This document shows, piece by piece, positions 43,868-52,773 of a DNA stretch of 54,283 bases (positions are counted from its first letter, which is position 1; each line of letters begins with the position of its first letter). The DNA comes from Polaromonas sp. (GTDB lineage: Bacteria > Pseudomonadota > Gammaproteobacteria > Burkholderiales > Burkholderiaceae_C). The stretch covers positions 1 through 54,283 of the forward strand of contig JAQGNE010000023.1 in NCBI GenBank assembly GCA_028291985.1, written 5' to 3'. The position numbers and the translations under genes are program-made. A model generated the notes under the pieces. The model searched no databases. It saw only the letters and a list, made by a program, of their open reading frames with translations, and had not been told where the DNA came from.

Positions 43868-45707
43868 GAGTCACCTCCGGACGACCTTCTCTCCCCAGGT
43901 ACGCTGCGATCACAGCAGGGTTGCGGTACATGCCTTCCATGCCGCCCTGATAAATCATCTTTCCGGCATCCAGGACGACAACGTCATCGACAAGGTCGTC
44001 AAGAAAATCCATGTGGTGCTCGATCAGCACGACGGACACCCCGCGCCCTTTCAGGACCCTTATGACATCCGCCAGGCGGACCAGCTCTCCTTCGGAAAGC
44101 CCTGCTGCGGGTTCATCCAGAAGAACCACGCGCGGGTCGGCCACGAGCACACGCGACAGTTCAGTCATGCGCTGGTCGCCATAGGGCAAGTCCTTGACCG
44201 GCATATCGGCCAGCGCAGTCAGGCCCGCAAGCGCCAAGGCCTCGTTGACACGCTCCAGCATTTCAGCTTCCTCACGGTGTGCGGAAGGCAGGTTCAGGGC
44301 CGCAGCCACTCGCCCCTGGCGATACAGCCGGTGCATGCCCAGCAGCACGTTTTCGCGCACCGTGAACGCAGGCACCAACCGCGGATCCTGGAAAGTGCGC
44401 AACACACCGAGCCGGGCCACTTCGTGATCGAACAGGCCGCTAATCGGTTTCCCGTCGAAGGTCACGGTGCCGGCGCCCGGGCGATAAATCCCGCTGATCA
44501 CGTTGACCAGCGTACTTTTGCCCGACCCGTTCGGGCCGACGAGGCCGATGATTTGGCCCGGCCGGATCTCCAGCGTGACGCCGTCCAGCGCCCGCAAACC
44601 CAGAAAGCTCAAGCCGATGTCCTTGGCGACCAGCAGCGCCGCACCCGATGTCTCGCTTGTGACCGGCGCAGCCGGACTGCGGATTCCTGAATTTTTGTCT
44701 GCGAGTTTTTGCGCGCCGGTCTGTGCCGACGCCTTGATGTAGCGGCTGCGCGGCAGCAGCAGCCCCGCCAGCCCCTTCGGCAGCAGGACAAAAGAAACCA
44801 TCAGCAGCAGGCCGTACACCATGAACTGCCAATCCGCGAAAAACTGCAGCTTCTCTGGTAGGTAGGTGAACACGATGGCCCCGAGCACAGGACCTGACAG
44901 GCTGCCGAGCCCGCCCACAACGGCCATGACGAGCGCTTCGACCGAGCGGTGCAGGCCAAAGGACTCGGGACCGAGGTAACCCACCAGATGCGCGTAAAAA
45001 CCGCCGGCCAGCCCGGTCAGCGCCGCACTAATGGTGTAGGCCTCGCGCTTGGTCCCGACACGCGCCACACCGATGCTGCCGGCGGCCACTTCAGAGGCGT
45101 GAATCGCGAAGAACGCACGTCCGTACGTGCTGGTCTGGAAATTGCGCAGTTGCCACATGACAACCGCCGTCACGGCCAGCATGAACTGGAAGTAGGCCAC
45201 GGGACCCATGGCATACCCGTTCAGGCTCAGCGTCTTGAGGGACGGCGCGGGCACACCGCTAAGGCCGGCGACCCCACCAGTCACGGCGGTCCATTCACGA
45301 ACCAGCTCGTAGAAGATCATCCCAAATCCCAGCGTCATCATCGCCAGGTAGAACTCGCGGACCCGTCCAGCCGCGAATGACAGCAACCATCCGGCGGCCG
45401 CGCTGAGCAGCGTGGCCGCGACCAGGGCGACCGGCAGCGGCACACCCCATGTTTTCATCAGCAAGGCAGAGGTGTAGGCGCCAATACCAAGGAAAGCCGC
45501 ATGGCCGAGTGAAATTTGCCCGGCAACGCCTGTCAGCAAGTTGATGCTCTGTGCGATCAGCACATTGATCAGCACGAAGGACCACAGTTGTACGGTGGAA
45601 CCGGACGCGAACTCCGAACCAATGCCCAGCGCTAGCACGAACACCAGGACAACCCGCGGGTCCGCGACGAACGCAATCCTGTCTCTTAGTTCAGTCAGCA
45701 TCATCAA
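43860..45707 (-). CDS. livM-livG: LivM permease fused to LivG ATPase
   Basis: The 615-residue protein combines two usual subunits. Residues 1 to about 335 are a LivM permease with many helices and the motifs NLLTGVAGQISLGHAAFLG and GGLGSLSGPVLGAIVF. After a Ser/Ala linker, residues about 355-615 are a LivG ATPase with GPNGSGKSTLVNVISG, DLPYGDQRMTELSRVLVA and VVLLDEPAAGLSEGE. Fused M-G proteins occur in Liv-type systems for aromatic and organic acids. It overlaps livH by ATGA and livF by 8 bases. Confidence 0.92.
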   Translation of the reverse strand: MMMLTELRDRIAFVADPRVVLVFVLALGIGSEFASGSTVQLWSFVLINVLIAQSINLLTGVAGQISLGHAAFLGIGAYTSALLMKTWGVPLPVALVAATLLSAAAGWLLSFAAGRVREFYLAMMTLGFGMIFYELVREWTAVTGGVAGLSGVPAPSLKTLSLNGYAMGPVAYFQFMLAVTAVVMWQLRNFQTSTYGRAFFAIHASEVAAGSIGVARVGTKREAYTISAALTGLAGGFYAHLVGYLGPESFGLHRSVEALVMAVVGGLGSLSGPVLGAIVFTYLPEKLQFFADWQFMVYGLLLMVSFVLLPKGLAGLLLPRSRYIKASAQTGAQKLADKNSGIRSPAAPVTSETSGAALLVAKDIGLSFLGLRALDGVTLEIRPGQIIGLVGPNGSGKSTLVNVISGIYRPGAGTVTFDGKPISGLFDHEVARLGVLRTFQDPRLVPAFTVRENVLLGMHRLYRQGRVAAALNLPSAHREEAEMLERVNEALALAGLTALADMPVKDLPYGDQRMTELSRVLVADPRVVLLDEPAAGLSEGELVRLADVIRVLKGRGVSVVLIEHHMDFLDDLVDDVVVLDAGKMIYQGGMEGMYRNPAVIAAYLGREGRPEVTHA

Positions 45708-46588
45708 ACCTTAGTCACTTCTGCCCGACCGAACAGGCCTTGGGGCCGTGTTCCCAGGATCGCCATCAAAATCGCAAACGCCATCGCATGCTCGACCGCC
45801 GTCGAGACATAGCCCCCGACCAGCTTCTCGATCACGCCGAGGACTATGCCGCCAACCATGGCGCCCTGGATGCTTCCCATGCCACCGAAAACCGCCGCCA
45901 CGAAACCCAGCACCATGAGGTTGAAGCCAAAACCAGGATCGACGGTCCCGTTGATCTGCGAAAGCAGAATGCCGGCCAGTCCGGCCAGCACGCCGCTCGC
46001 GATAAACGAAACCACGACCACACGGCGGACCGGGATACCGACCAGCGAGGCCGCGTCGGCATCGTGTGCCACGGCCAGCACGGCCCTGCCCCAGGCGCTG
46101 CGCCGGAGGAAGAGCTCCATCGCCACCATCAGCACCAATGACACCACCAGCACGGAGAGCGACTGGGCCGACACCTGAATACCGGCGATGGAGACGAAGA
46201 CCATGCTGTCGAACACCAGTGGCGGCACGGCAATCGCTTGCGAACCGAAGAACTTCGCGACAAAACCCTGCGCGAACAGGCCGAAGCCCAGTGTGGAGAC
46301 GACCCAACCCATGCTCCCACCCGCCTTGAGCAGCGGCCGGATCGTCACGCGCTCGGCCACACCCATCAGGACTCCGGTAATGAGCAGGGCCAGCGGCAAC
46401 GCGACTCCGGCCGGCATACCCGCGGCAATCAGACTGGTAGAAGACACGGCGCCCAGCATCAGCAGCGAGCCGTGGCCAAAGTTCAGGGTCTTCGTCGTCC
46501 AGAACGTGAGCGACAAACCCATCGCGATCAGCGCATAGGCCGCACCCACGCAGACACCCGCGAATACCAGCTGCAGGAAGAACTCCAT
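45704..46588 (-). CDS. livH: Branched-chain amino acid type ABC permease (LivH)
   Basis: The 294-residue inner-membrane permease starts FFLQLVFAGVCVGAAYALIA and has GAVSSTSLIAAGMPAGVALP and FVAAVFGGMGSIQGAMVGGI, the last two typical of LivH. Eight or so helices are expected. It pairs with the LivM half of the fusion and is 29 bases after livK. Confidence 0.92.
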   Translation of the reverse strand: MEFFLQLVFAGVCVGAAYALIAMGLSLTFWTTKTLNFGHGSLLMLGAVSSTSLIAAGMPAGVALPLALLITGVLMGVAERVTIRPLLKAGGSMGWVVSTLGFGLFAQGFVAKFFGSQAIAVPPLVFDSMVFVSIAGIQVSAQSLSVLVVSLVLMVAMELFLRRSAWGRAVLAVAHDADAASLVGIPVRRVVVVSFIASGVLAGLAGILLSQINGTVDPGFGFNLMVLGFVAAVFGGMGSIQGAMVGGIVLGVIEKLVGGYVSTAVEHAMAFAILMAILGTRPQGLFGRAEVTKV

Positions 46589-46617
46589 GGACGGGCTCCT
46601 GTTATCAACTTCTGGGG

Positions 46618-47820
46618 TCAGTCTTTGGCAATACGCAGCACAGACTTGTCGCCAGTCTTCACGTACTCGAACACGGACACGTCCTTCTCGGTGATGGCGT
46701 GGTGCTTGGCGGGAGAGAACGAATAGACAGCATTGACGCCGCGCAGGCCAGTGATGCCCTCAATGGCCTTGTTCACCTTCGCAGAATCGGTAGAGTTGGC
46801 GCGCTTGATGCCCTCAAACAGCACGTTCGCAGCGTCGTACGCATTGGTCACCGACAGCGACATGAAAATTTGCGGGTTGGCGGGGTCGGCACCCCACCAG
46901 CGGTCTGGCCCATGCTTTGCCTTGTATGCATCTGCGAACTCCTTGGCAGCGGCGTTCAACGGCTGCTCACCAAAGACACCAACCATGGTTCCCCGGGTTC
47001 CGGTCACCAACTCGCCGGCACCCTCCTGGTAGGGAATCGACAAGGCGCCATTCGACGCCACCAGCGGCACCGACATATTCAGGCGCGCCATGGTGCGACG
47101 CAATACGGCGAGGTCGGCCCCCAAGCCCACGCACAGAATCACATCTGCACCGGCGCGTTGCAGCTTGGCCAGTTGCGCGGTCATATCCTGCGCACGCTGG
47201 TTATATGACTCGACACCGACGGACTGGGCGCCGCCCAGAGCCTTGAGCTCCTTGCTGATCAGGTCGATCCCGCCCGTTCCGTAGGCCGTGCTTTCGTGAA
47301 TCAAGCCGACCTTCTTGAAGCGCTTGGCCACATAACCGGCAAGCACCTTGGCTTCGACGTCGTTCTGCAATGCAAAGGAGAAAACGTTGGGACGAGGAGC
47401 GCCACCGGTCGGATAGGTCACGGTAGGCGACTGGGCAACGGGATTCATGTAAGGCCGACCGTCTGCCGCCGCCATTTCAATCACCGCCAGGGTGGGCCCG
47501 CTGCCGGCCGGGCCGATGATGCCTACAAGGTCCTTGTTGTCGAGCAGCTTGCGCATGTTTTGAACTGCGCGATCAGGCACCAACTGGTCGTCGAGAGCCA
47601 TCGCCAGTTCGATTTTCTTGCCATTGATGCCCCCGCGTGCGTTCCATTTCTCAACGGCAATGTCCACGCCCCGCTTGCCGCCCTCACCGTATTCATTATA
47701 GGGACCGGTCAAAGCGGACGTCATGCCAATCTTGATGGTGTCCTGCGCGAAGCCGGGCGTGGAAAGAAGGGCGATGCTGAATGCGGCCGCAATCGAAACA
47801 CCAATTGATCGTAATTTCAT
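46618..47820 (-). CDS. livK: Periplasmic substrate-binding protein (LivK family)
   Basis: The 400-residue receptor has a signal peptide (MKLRSIGVSIAAAFSIALL...GFAQ) and then IKIGMTSALTGPYNEYG, NARGGINGKKIELAMALDD and GIIGPAGSGPTLAVIE, with later AAKEFADAYKAKHG. The ATG at 47820 has GGAG seven bases upstream and is preferred to in-frame codons upstream. These receptors bind amino acids, aromatic acids, amides or short acids; ligand identity is unknown and defines what the locus degrades. It is the first gene of the operon. Confidence 0.92.
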   Translation of the reverse strand: MKLRSIGVSIAAAFSIALLSTPGFAQDTIKIGMTSALTGPYNEYGEGGKRGVDIAVEKWNARGGINGKKIELAMALDDQLVPDRAVQNMRKLLDNKDLVGIIGPAGSGPTLAVIEMAAADGRPYMNPVAQSPTVTYPTGGAPRPNVFSFALQNDVEAKVLAGYVAKRFKKVGLIHESTAYGTGGIDLISKELKALGGAQSVGVESYNQRAQDMTAQLAKLQRAGADVILCVGLGADLAVLRRTMARLNMSVPLVASNGALSIPYQEGAGELVTGTRGTMVGVFGEQPLNAAAKEFADAYKAKHGPDRWWGADPANPQIFMSLSVTNAYDAANVLFEGIKRANSTDSAKVNKAIEGITGLRGVNAVYSFSPAKHHAITEKDVSVFEYVKTGDKSVLRIAKD

Positions 47821-47835
47821 TTTTGTCTCCATAAC

Positions 47836-47858
47836 GCACACGCGCATGCCGCGTGTGC
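47836..47858. promoter_or_regulatory. Perfect inverted repeat before livK
   Basis: Arms GCACACGCG and CGCGTGTGC flank CATGC. It lies 16 bases upstream of the livK start and could be an operator or a 5'-leader hairpin that influences expression. Confidence 0.5.
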
Positions 47859-47922
47859 CTTGGTCTTACTCGGGTAGTGCTCTGCAGGTCAAAGCCCTGC
47901 TTGTTTACGTTTTCAATAAGCA

Positions 47923-47951
47923 ACTCATAATTTGATTTATGAAGTATGAGT
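47923..47951. promoter_or_regulatory. Nested palindromes upstream of livK
   Basis: TCATAA-TTTGAT-TTATGA (47925-47942) is a perfect 18-base palindrome. An outer pair ACTCATA (47923-47929) and TATGAGT (47945-47951) frames it. It lies about 105-130 bases before livK, a sensible place for a TetR-type operator. Confidence 0.4.
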
Positions 47952-48640
47952 CACTATTCATATTTAAAGGCAAAAGTCATTGAGCGTCAAGCAAATCAAG
48001 GAGCACACCGGGAATACCCTAAGCGCATCGGCAAAACCCAATCGTTTCATGCTGCACTGCAACGTGACGCCGAAATGAATGACCAAAAAGTAGAAACGAT
48101 TCCAAATAAGTGACCAGGATGCGCGCGCGTTCACCATCGCGCCCTTGAGGTTGAGGGCGTGAACCCGGTCAGTTCTTGCCGTTGGGCAGCGAATCACCAA
48201 TTTGCCCGACTCATTTGTCGACGTGAATACATTGAGAACAGAACGGCAGCATGATGTTGACCGTGGCGAGGCATCAAAAGTCCGGAGTAAGAGAAAAAAG
48301 GCAGGGGCCACCTTTTTAAAATACGCTGGCGCGAAAACACCAGAACTCTTGGATGGTCTGCACTTTCCGCTTGCACGAGCAAAGCTTTTGGTTGCACTTA
48401 GCAGAGACCTTAGCAATCTACCGATTCCCTCTAGCCCTGTGCTCACCGTCTCGGCACCCAGGCCGTAAAGGTGGCGAATGCGGAATGCAATCATGGCAGT
48501 ACGGCTTCAATACTCACACCGGCCAGCACCGGAATGCCCTGACTGAGCCACCTAACTACAGCCACCTCAGGCTCACTCTACTGCCATCGTTGGTCATTCA
48601 AGAGATCCCTGGCCACGTCGTGGCGTTGTTCACTCTGAAG
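47952..48640. other. Intergenic region without a recognised gene
   Basis: About 690 bases between the livK promoter and the IS fragment. Overlapping ORFs on both strands (47964-48494 minus, 48202-48468 plus) show no family features or ribosome sites and are probably spurious. The DNA is less GC-rich than the operon. Confidence 0.5.
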
Positions 48641-48761
48641 TTAGAGTTGACCCCATTTCACGGACACCTTATTGTTCTTACAGAAGGAGTCCGAAGTGTC
48701 CAAACCGCACACCCCCAAGCCGCCTTATCCGGCGCAGTTTCGTGAGCGCGCACGGGCGTGA
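48641..48761 (+). mobile_element. IS3-type element, left-end fragment with truncated orfA
   Basis: A terminal-repeat-like end (TGAAGTTAGAGTTGACCCC, about 48641-48659) is followed by an AAGGAGT ribosome site and a GTG start at 48696-48698. The start reads SKPHTPKPPYPAQFRE, the N-terminus of an IS3-family OrfA; similarity then stops and TGA comes at 48759-48761. Only about 16 codons of orfA survive. The other end lies against the ATPase gene, whose last codons it supplies in antisense. Confidence 0.65.
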
Positions 48762-50397
48762 GGACGAACGACGCGGGATGGACTTCGCCCTGAGTCAGCG
48801 CGACATCGATAGTCGGCCGGGCCGTCAGCGGGTCGAGCCGGATGCGCATGCCTCTGCCGCCTTGCCTCTTAGCCGGAGCCTCGGTATCGCAAAGCACGCT
48901 TACCCTGGATTGCGAAAAGCCGCCGGAGCTGGCTACGAACAATTTGTCGTCGTTCTCGATAAGCAAGCCAGTCATCACTCGATTGAGCCCCTTGACCAGT
49001 CTCGCCCTAACGCCATCTGTCACCGCGACTCCTGCCGCGAGCGCGTCCACCATCGATAGATAGTCGCCCGCGAATTTGAAAGAAGTCATGGGCCAGTGGC
49101 CATAGCCAGGCTCGCCATCGGGCACCGTAAAGAAGAAGCGGCGACGCTGCGTTTGAAGGCGCGCCAAGAACTCGGCAGCTCCGAAATCCAACCGCGCCGA
49201 CTCCTCACCCTCTAAATAGCTGTCGAGCGACGCCAAGTAGCCGGGGGTCGCGCCATAGACGGGATCGGACCTCATCAGCCTGTCGAAAGTCGCCGTGAGC
49301 TGGGGATCGTCCGCGCCATAGACCATCAGGCCGTCGGCCGCATTGGTGGTCTCCGAGCCGATGCCGAACGCGGCGAGCGCCCGAAACACCGGCCGGCTCA
49401 TGGCCCTGCGCAGCGGCAAGTTGGCGCCGAACGCGTTGTCGTAGAGGCTCGCATGCTCGACCAGTTTCGCTTCTTGAATTTTGGGCACATCAGAACAGGT
49501 CATCAATCCCTCCTTGGCATCGGGGTGGCCCAAGACCATGTTCGAGGCCAAAGCGAGCATGTCGCGCACCGGCAAATGCCATCCGTTAAGACGCGCGACC
49601 TCGACCACATCACCAAGCCGCTTCGAAAAGCGGCCTTGATCGTTTGCACCTAGCAAGCGATTGCGATTTTCATAGATTGGGCAGACGGCTCCGCCCTCTT
49701 GCCGCGAGCATCCGCCGCAATTGCCCCAATCGGGATGGTTCGCCACTGCGGACAGCACTTCCCCCAGGGTTTCTCGATGCGTGGCGCGGCTTAGGTCAAA
49801 GATAGCGAGGCGGTCTGGAGCAACACCCGCCTGCAAAAACGCATCCTGGATGGGTTTGCGAAGAGGATGCGCGCGCCCTTGTCTAATCCCCAAATCGCGC
49901 AATCGTTCCAAAATTTGCCCGTGGTTCGCAGCCACGACAAGAAATTTTGCGTCTTCGGTTCCTAAGACGGACTCCTCCAGCAATGCAAGGGCAGCGTCGC
50001 TCTGCTCGGGGGTGAGCTCGCTAAAATCCTTGATGAAGGTGGCAACTCGCCCATCGTTGAGGGCGACCTCCTTAACGGCGGTTGGCTCCGCCCAAGCCTG
50101 AGGTGAGCCGCCGAGTTCCGTCCACAGACTGCGGCAGTGGTAAGTTTTGCCGTCCCCGGCCGTTCCAGCGATGAGGATAGAACCGCGTGCAGCTGAGGCT
50201 AGGCGCGCCTTGATCTTTCCCAGTTCAGGGCTTACGAGCGTGATCGGTGCGACCTTGGCTTTGCCTAGCGCGCCGGTGACGTATTCGTCAAACAACGTCG
50301 TGTTGTTCGGGGTGGGACCGTAGGACCGCAAGAATTTAATCCATGCGTTGGACGGCCCACGGCTCGAAGCTTTAGCTTCGTCCGGTATTTTTGTCAT
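48658..50397 (-). CDS. P-loop ATPase, possible defence protein; 3' end replaced by IS DNA
   Basis: The 579-residue product has Walker A GTAGDGKTYHCRSLW near residue 78, a Walker B-like hydrophobic strand (AKFLVVAANHGQI), and a Cys cluster NCGGCSRQEGGAVCPIYENR that could bind zinc. The C-terminal half is unrecognised. It resembles ATPases of phage-defence loci (for example DptF-like proteins), but I cannot confirm the family. The start has AAGGA directly before ATG 50397. The last 25 or so codons (after VLTPVRA) lie in the IS fragment, so the native C-terminus is missing. It is probably inactive or altered. Confidence 0.6.
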   Translation of the reverse strand: MTKIPDEAKASSRGPSNAWIKFLRSYGPTPNNTTLFDEYVTGALGKAKVAPITLVSPELGKIKARLASAARGSILIAGTAGDGKTYHCRSLWTELGGSPQAWAEPTAVKEVALNDGRVATFIKDFSELTPEQSDAALALLEESVLGTEDAKFLVVAANHGQILERLRDLGIRQGRAHPLRKPIQDAFLQAGVAPDRLAIFDLSRATHRETLGEVLSAVANHPDWGNCGGCSRQEGGAVCPIYENRNRLLGANDQGRFSKRLGDVVEVARLNGWHLPVRDMLALASNMVLGHPDAKEGLMTCSDVPKIQEAKLVEHASLYDNAFGANLPLRRAMSRPVFRALAAFGIGSETTNAADGLMVYGADDPQLTATFDRLMRSDPVYGATPGYLASLDSYLEGEESARLDFGAAEFLARLQTQRRRFFFTVPDGEPGYGHWPMTSFKFAGDYLSMVDALAAGVAVTDGVRARLVKGLNRVMTGLLIENDDKLFVASSGGFSQSRVSVLCDTEAPAKRQGGRGMRIRLDPLTARPTIDVALTQGEVHPASFVLTPVRAHETAPDKAAWGCAVWTLRTPSVRTIRCP

Positions 50398-50756
50398 TCC
50401 TTGACGCTCCTCTTCCCAAGCCGATTCGCATCGACTCAGGTTTTCTCTTGAGCCATGCGGCCCCCTATTGTTTTACTGCTGCACCCATTATTGCTTGGCT
50501 CCAAGTAAGGTCGATACTTGATTTGAGCCAACGCTCGGGCGGCTAGATCAACTACAGCCAAGTGGTTCAAGCAGGACTGTTTCTGCAAACCGGGATATGC
50601 CTCATTGTTGAGCATGCTGCTATATTGACTGTATAGATAGAAAGCATTGCTTCCACTCGTATAAGAGTTGCGCACGTGAATGCGATTGATCAAGCGTGTA
50701 GCGAATACGCAACAGTGAGCAGCATCCGATGTGCCTGCATAAAAACCAATACCTGA
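50398..50756. other. Divergent intergenic region
   Basis: Contains the promoters of the ATPase and nuclease genes, which diverge. A minus-strand ORF (50436-50693) has no family features. Nothing else is seen. Confidence 0.4.
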
Positions 50757-51509
50757 ATGGCTAATCTGTCACCCATCCTCCAAGCTGCTGCCGAAGTTCT
50801 TAAAAATATGCCGGGAAAACAGGCGCATGTCAGAGAAATAGCAGAAGAAGCATCGAAGCGGCATCTGAATCTGAATATGAGTATTGAGGATTTCGTAACG
50901 AAGCTGTCGAACGCTCTTAGCTCCAATGTTGCGAGTAAAGAATCAAAATTCACAAAAGTTGCCACTAAGGATGCTACTGGCAAGGTGAAGTCCTATCGCC
51001 GAGGCGTCTACCGGTTAAAGCGCGTCTTAGTGCCTAACGCGGACGAAGTCCATGTAGCACCGCCAGTCAGCACAGGTTTTATGGGGAAAGCTGGTGAGCA
51101 TGCGGTGATGAGTGAATTGCTCTTCTGGGGTTTCAACGCATCATTGATGGCGGTTGATACTGGCATTGACATAGTGGCATCGAAAGACAATCTTTATTTC
51201 CACCTTCAGGTGAAAGCAGCCACACCGCGCGCCTCTGATGGGAAGTTTGCGTTTTCGGTCAAACATTCGTCCTTCACAGCACATGACAAGAGCGCAACGT
51301 ATTACGTATTTGTGATGCGCTATCCGAACGGAAATGTATTTGCTGTTCTCCCGAGCGGCCATTTAGCCATGCAGCGAAAGCTGGGGATCATTCGCGAAAG
51401 CGATAGCAGCTTGTCCTTCACTATAAGCGACGATGGGAAGGGGAAAGCATTCACTCTAAATGGGGTTCAAATTACCCCATTCATCAACGCCTTCGGAATC
51501 ATCAAATAA
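50757..51509 (+). CDS. HARE-HTH / PD-(D/E)XK nuclease-like fusion
   Basis: The 250-residue protein starts with a winged-helix HARE-HTH domain (residues 1 to about 90: ILQAAAEVLKNMPGKQAHVR, EIAEEASKRHLN, ending GVYRLKR), a module found with restriction and DNA-repair enzymes. The C-terminal part has GKAGEHAVMSELLFWGF, VDTGIDIVAS and LYFHLQVKAA, giving a Glu...Asp...Gln-x-Lys pattern of PD-(D/E)XK nucleases. It could be a restriction-type nuclease. It is divergent from the ATPase gene. No methyltransferase is present nearby, so target specificity is unknown. No clear Shine-Dalgarno precedes the ATG. Confidence 0.65.
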   Translation: MANLSPILQAAAEVLKNMPGKQAHVREIAEEASKRHLNLNMSIEDFVTKLSNALSSNVASKESKFTKVATKDATGKVKSYRRGVYRLKRVLVPNADEVHVAPPVSTGFMGKAGEHAVMSELLFWGFNASLMAVDTGIDIVASKDNLYFHLQVKAATPRASDGKFAFSVKHSSFTAHDKSATYYVFVMRYPNGNVFAVLPSGHLAMQRKLGIIRESDSSLSFTISDDGKGKAFTLNGVQITPFINAFGIIK

Positions 51510-52095
51510 GCAGCCATTTCAGCATGCGGCTTAGTCTTCAGTTTTTCATCCTGCCAATTCACGGTAACTTACTTTAACTGCTCTATCACCAGAGTACCGA
51601 CTAGATTTTCCTGCCCGGCGGACAGTTGGCTTAGTAGGTCGTTAGGGCCGATTCTCATACCACTATCAAAATCGCTTATGAGTCCGAGTAGCGCGTGACT
51701 GACTTTAGCGAGCTGATTGGCCTTTTTACTGTCTTATGTGCACTCAGACATGCCACTCGCGATTCAATATAAGGTCATTACTAAGGATCTTTAAATGCTC
51801 TTTGCCAAACTCTCTATTGACGTTTGTGTAGATGTCGGCGCGCATCACAATGGGCGTAACCCAAACTTATAACTCTGGCAAGAGAAACAAATGCCCGGAT
51901 GAAAGCACTCAATTGTCCGCATTGACTAAGGACGTATCTGTCCTTTAACGCTCGTTGCACCTCTAATCTTTTAAGCTCAAGATGGGCAATGCCGAGGTCC
52001 GGGCATCGCGTGACAAGATACAAAGTGCTATTAGACCGGGCCAAATCAAATTTCTAGATATTCGTCAGTCCGCATACAAATGGTATTTATGCAGA
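51510..52095. other. Intergenic region without a recognised gene
   Basis: 585 AT-richer bases between the nuclease and HNH genes. Only short ORFs without family features; no repeat or RNA gene recognised. Confidence 0.4.
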
Positions 52096-52734
52096 TTAAG
52101 CGATCGAACGGAGCCGCCGGTGTCCAATACGGTGACAGTTGGCGCAAAGGCACTCTAGGTCCTGAAGCTTTGTGATGTGCCCATGCTCCATCTCGGAGAC
52201 AAGAATCCTACTGTGATGAATCCCGATACACGCTTCCGCATCGGAGCTGCCATACTTTTCAACCGGATCCTCTTGGCACCTTTGGCAAAACAGCTTGCCC
52301 GCATGTGTTCGGCGAAATTCGGCCTTTTTCGCTTTTCTGAGACCTGCTGATCGCTCCCGACGCAGGTGCTTCCGAAGCCTGGGTGTGCCTTCCGCCCATT
52401 CCCGATCTACTGCGTTGGATTCGATGTCTGCTGGCGAACCTGTCTCATCTTTGAAAACGATTTGGTAGCCTGCTCGCTCCAGCGCCTTAAAGCAAAGCGA
52501 ATCAAGACCTCCAACAAAATGCTTCGGCTTCACGTCGAATCCAAGCGCTTCAGAAACTGCTAAACCGAAAACTGCTTTCGGAGGAAGCCGCGTACCGTTG
52601 TCCAAAAGTACGTCAATGTCGGTAGAGTTGCCGAAACCATGATCTTTAAAACCGTCCTCAAGGCGTGTTACGGCCTTCCACAGAAGGCTCCGCGGTAACC
52701 TTCTGCAGATCGAGTGCGGGCAGCCGTTCTTCAC
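52096..52734 (-). CDS. HNH endonuclease, restriction-type
   Basis: The 212-residue protein has an N-terminal domain with TRLPPKAVFGLAVSEALGFD and KHFVGGLDSLCFKALERAGY, a pattern seen in restriction-type HNH proteins. A basic linker follows (RRERSAGLRKAKKAEFRR). The HNH nuclease has CQRCQEDP, CIGIHHSRILVSEM, LQDLECLCANCHRIGH, with paired Cys for zinc and the catalytic His in IHH. The N-terminus is uncertain. An ATG at 52795 opens MVDNSLLDVLKAVPAKKDFD in another frame and runs into this gene, so a frameshift near 52660-52730 may have shortened it. Confidence 0.7.
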   Translation of the reverse strand: MKNGCPHSICRRLPRSLLWKAVTRLEDGFKDHGFGNSTDIDVLLDNGTRLPPKAVFGLAVSEALGFDVKPKHFVGGLDSLCFKALERAGYQIVFKDETGSPADIESNAVDREWAEGTPRLRKHLRRERSAGLRKAKKAEFRRTHAGKLFCQRCQEDPVEKYGSSDAEACIGIHHSRILVSEMEHGHITKLQDLECLCANCHRIGHRRLRSIA

Positions 52735-52773
52735 TATCGAAGTCTTTCTTTGCTGGCACGGCCTTCAAGACAT

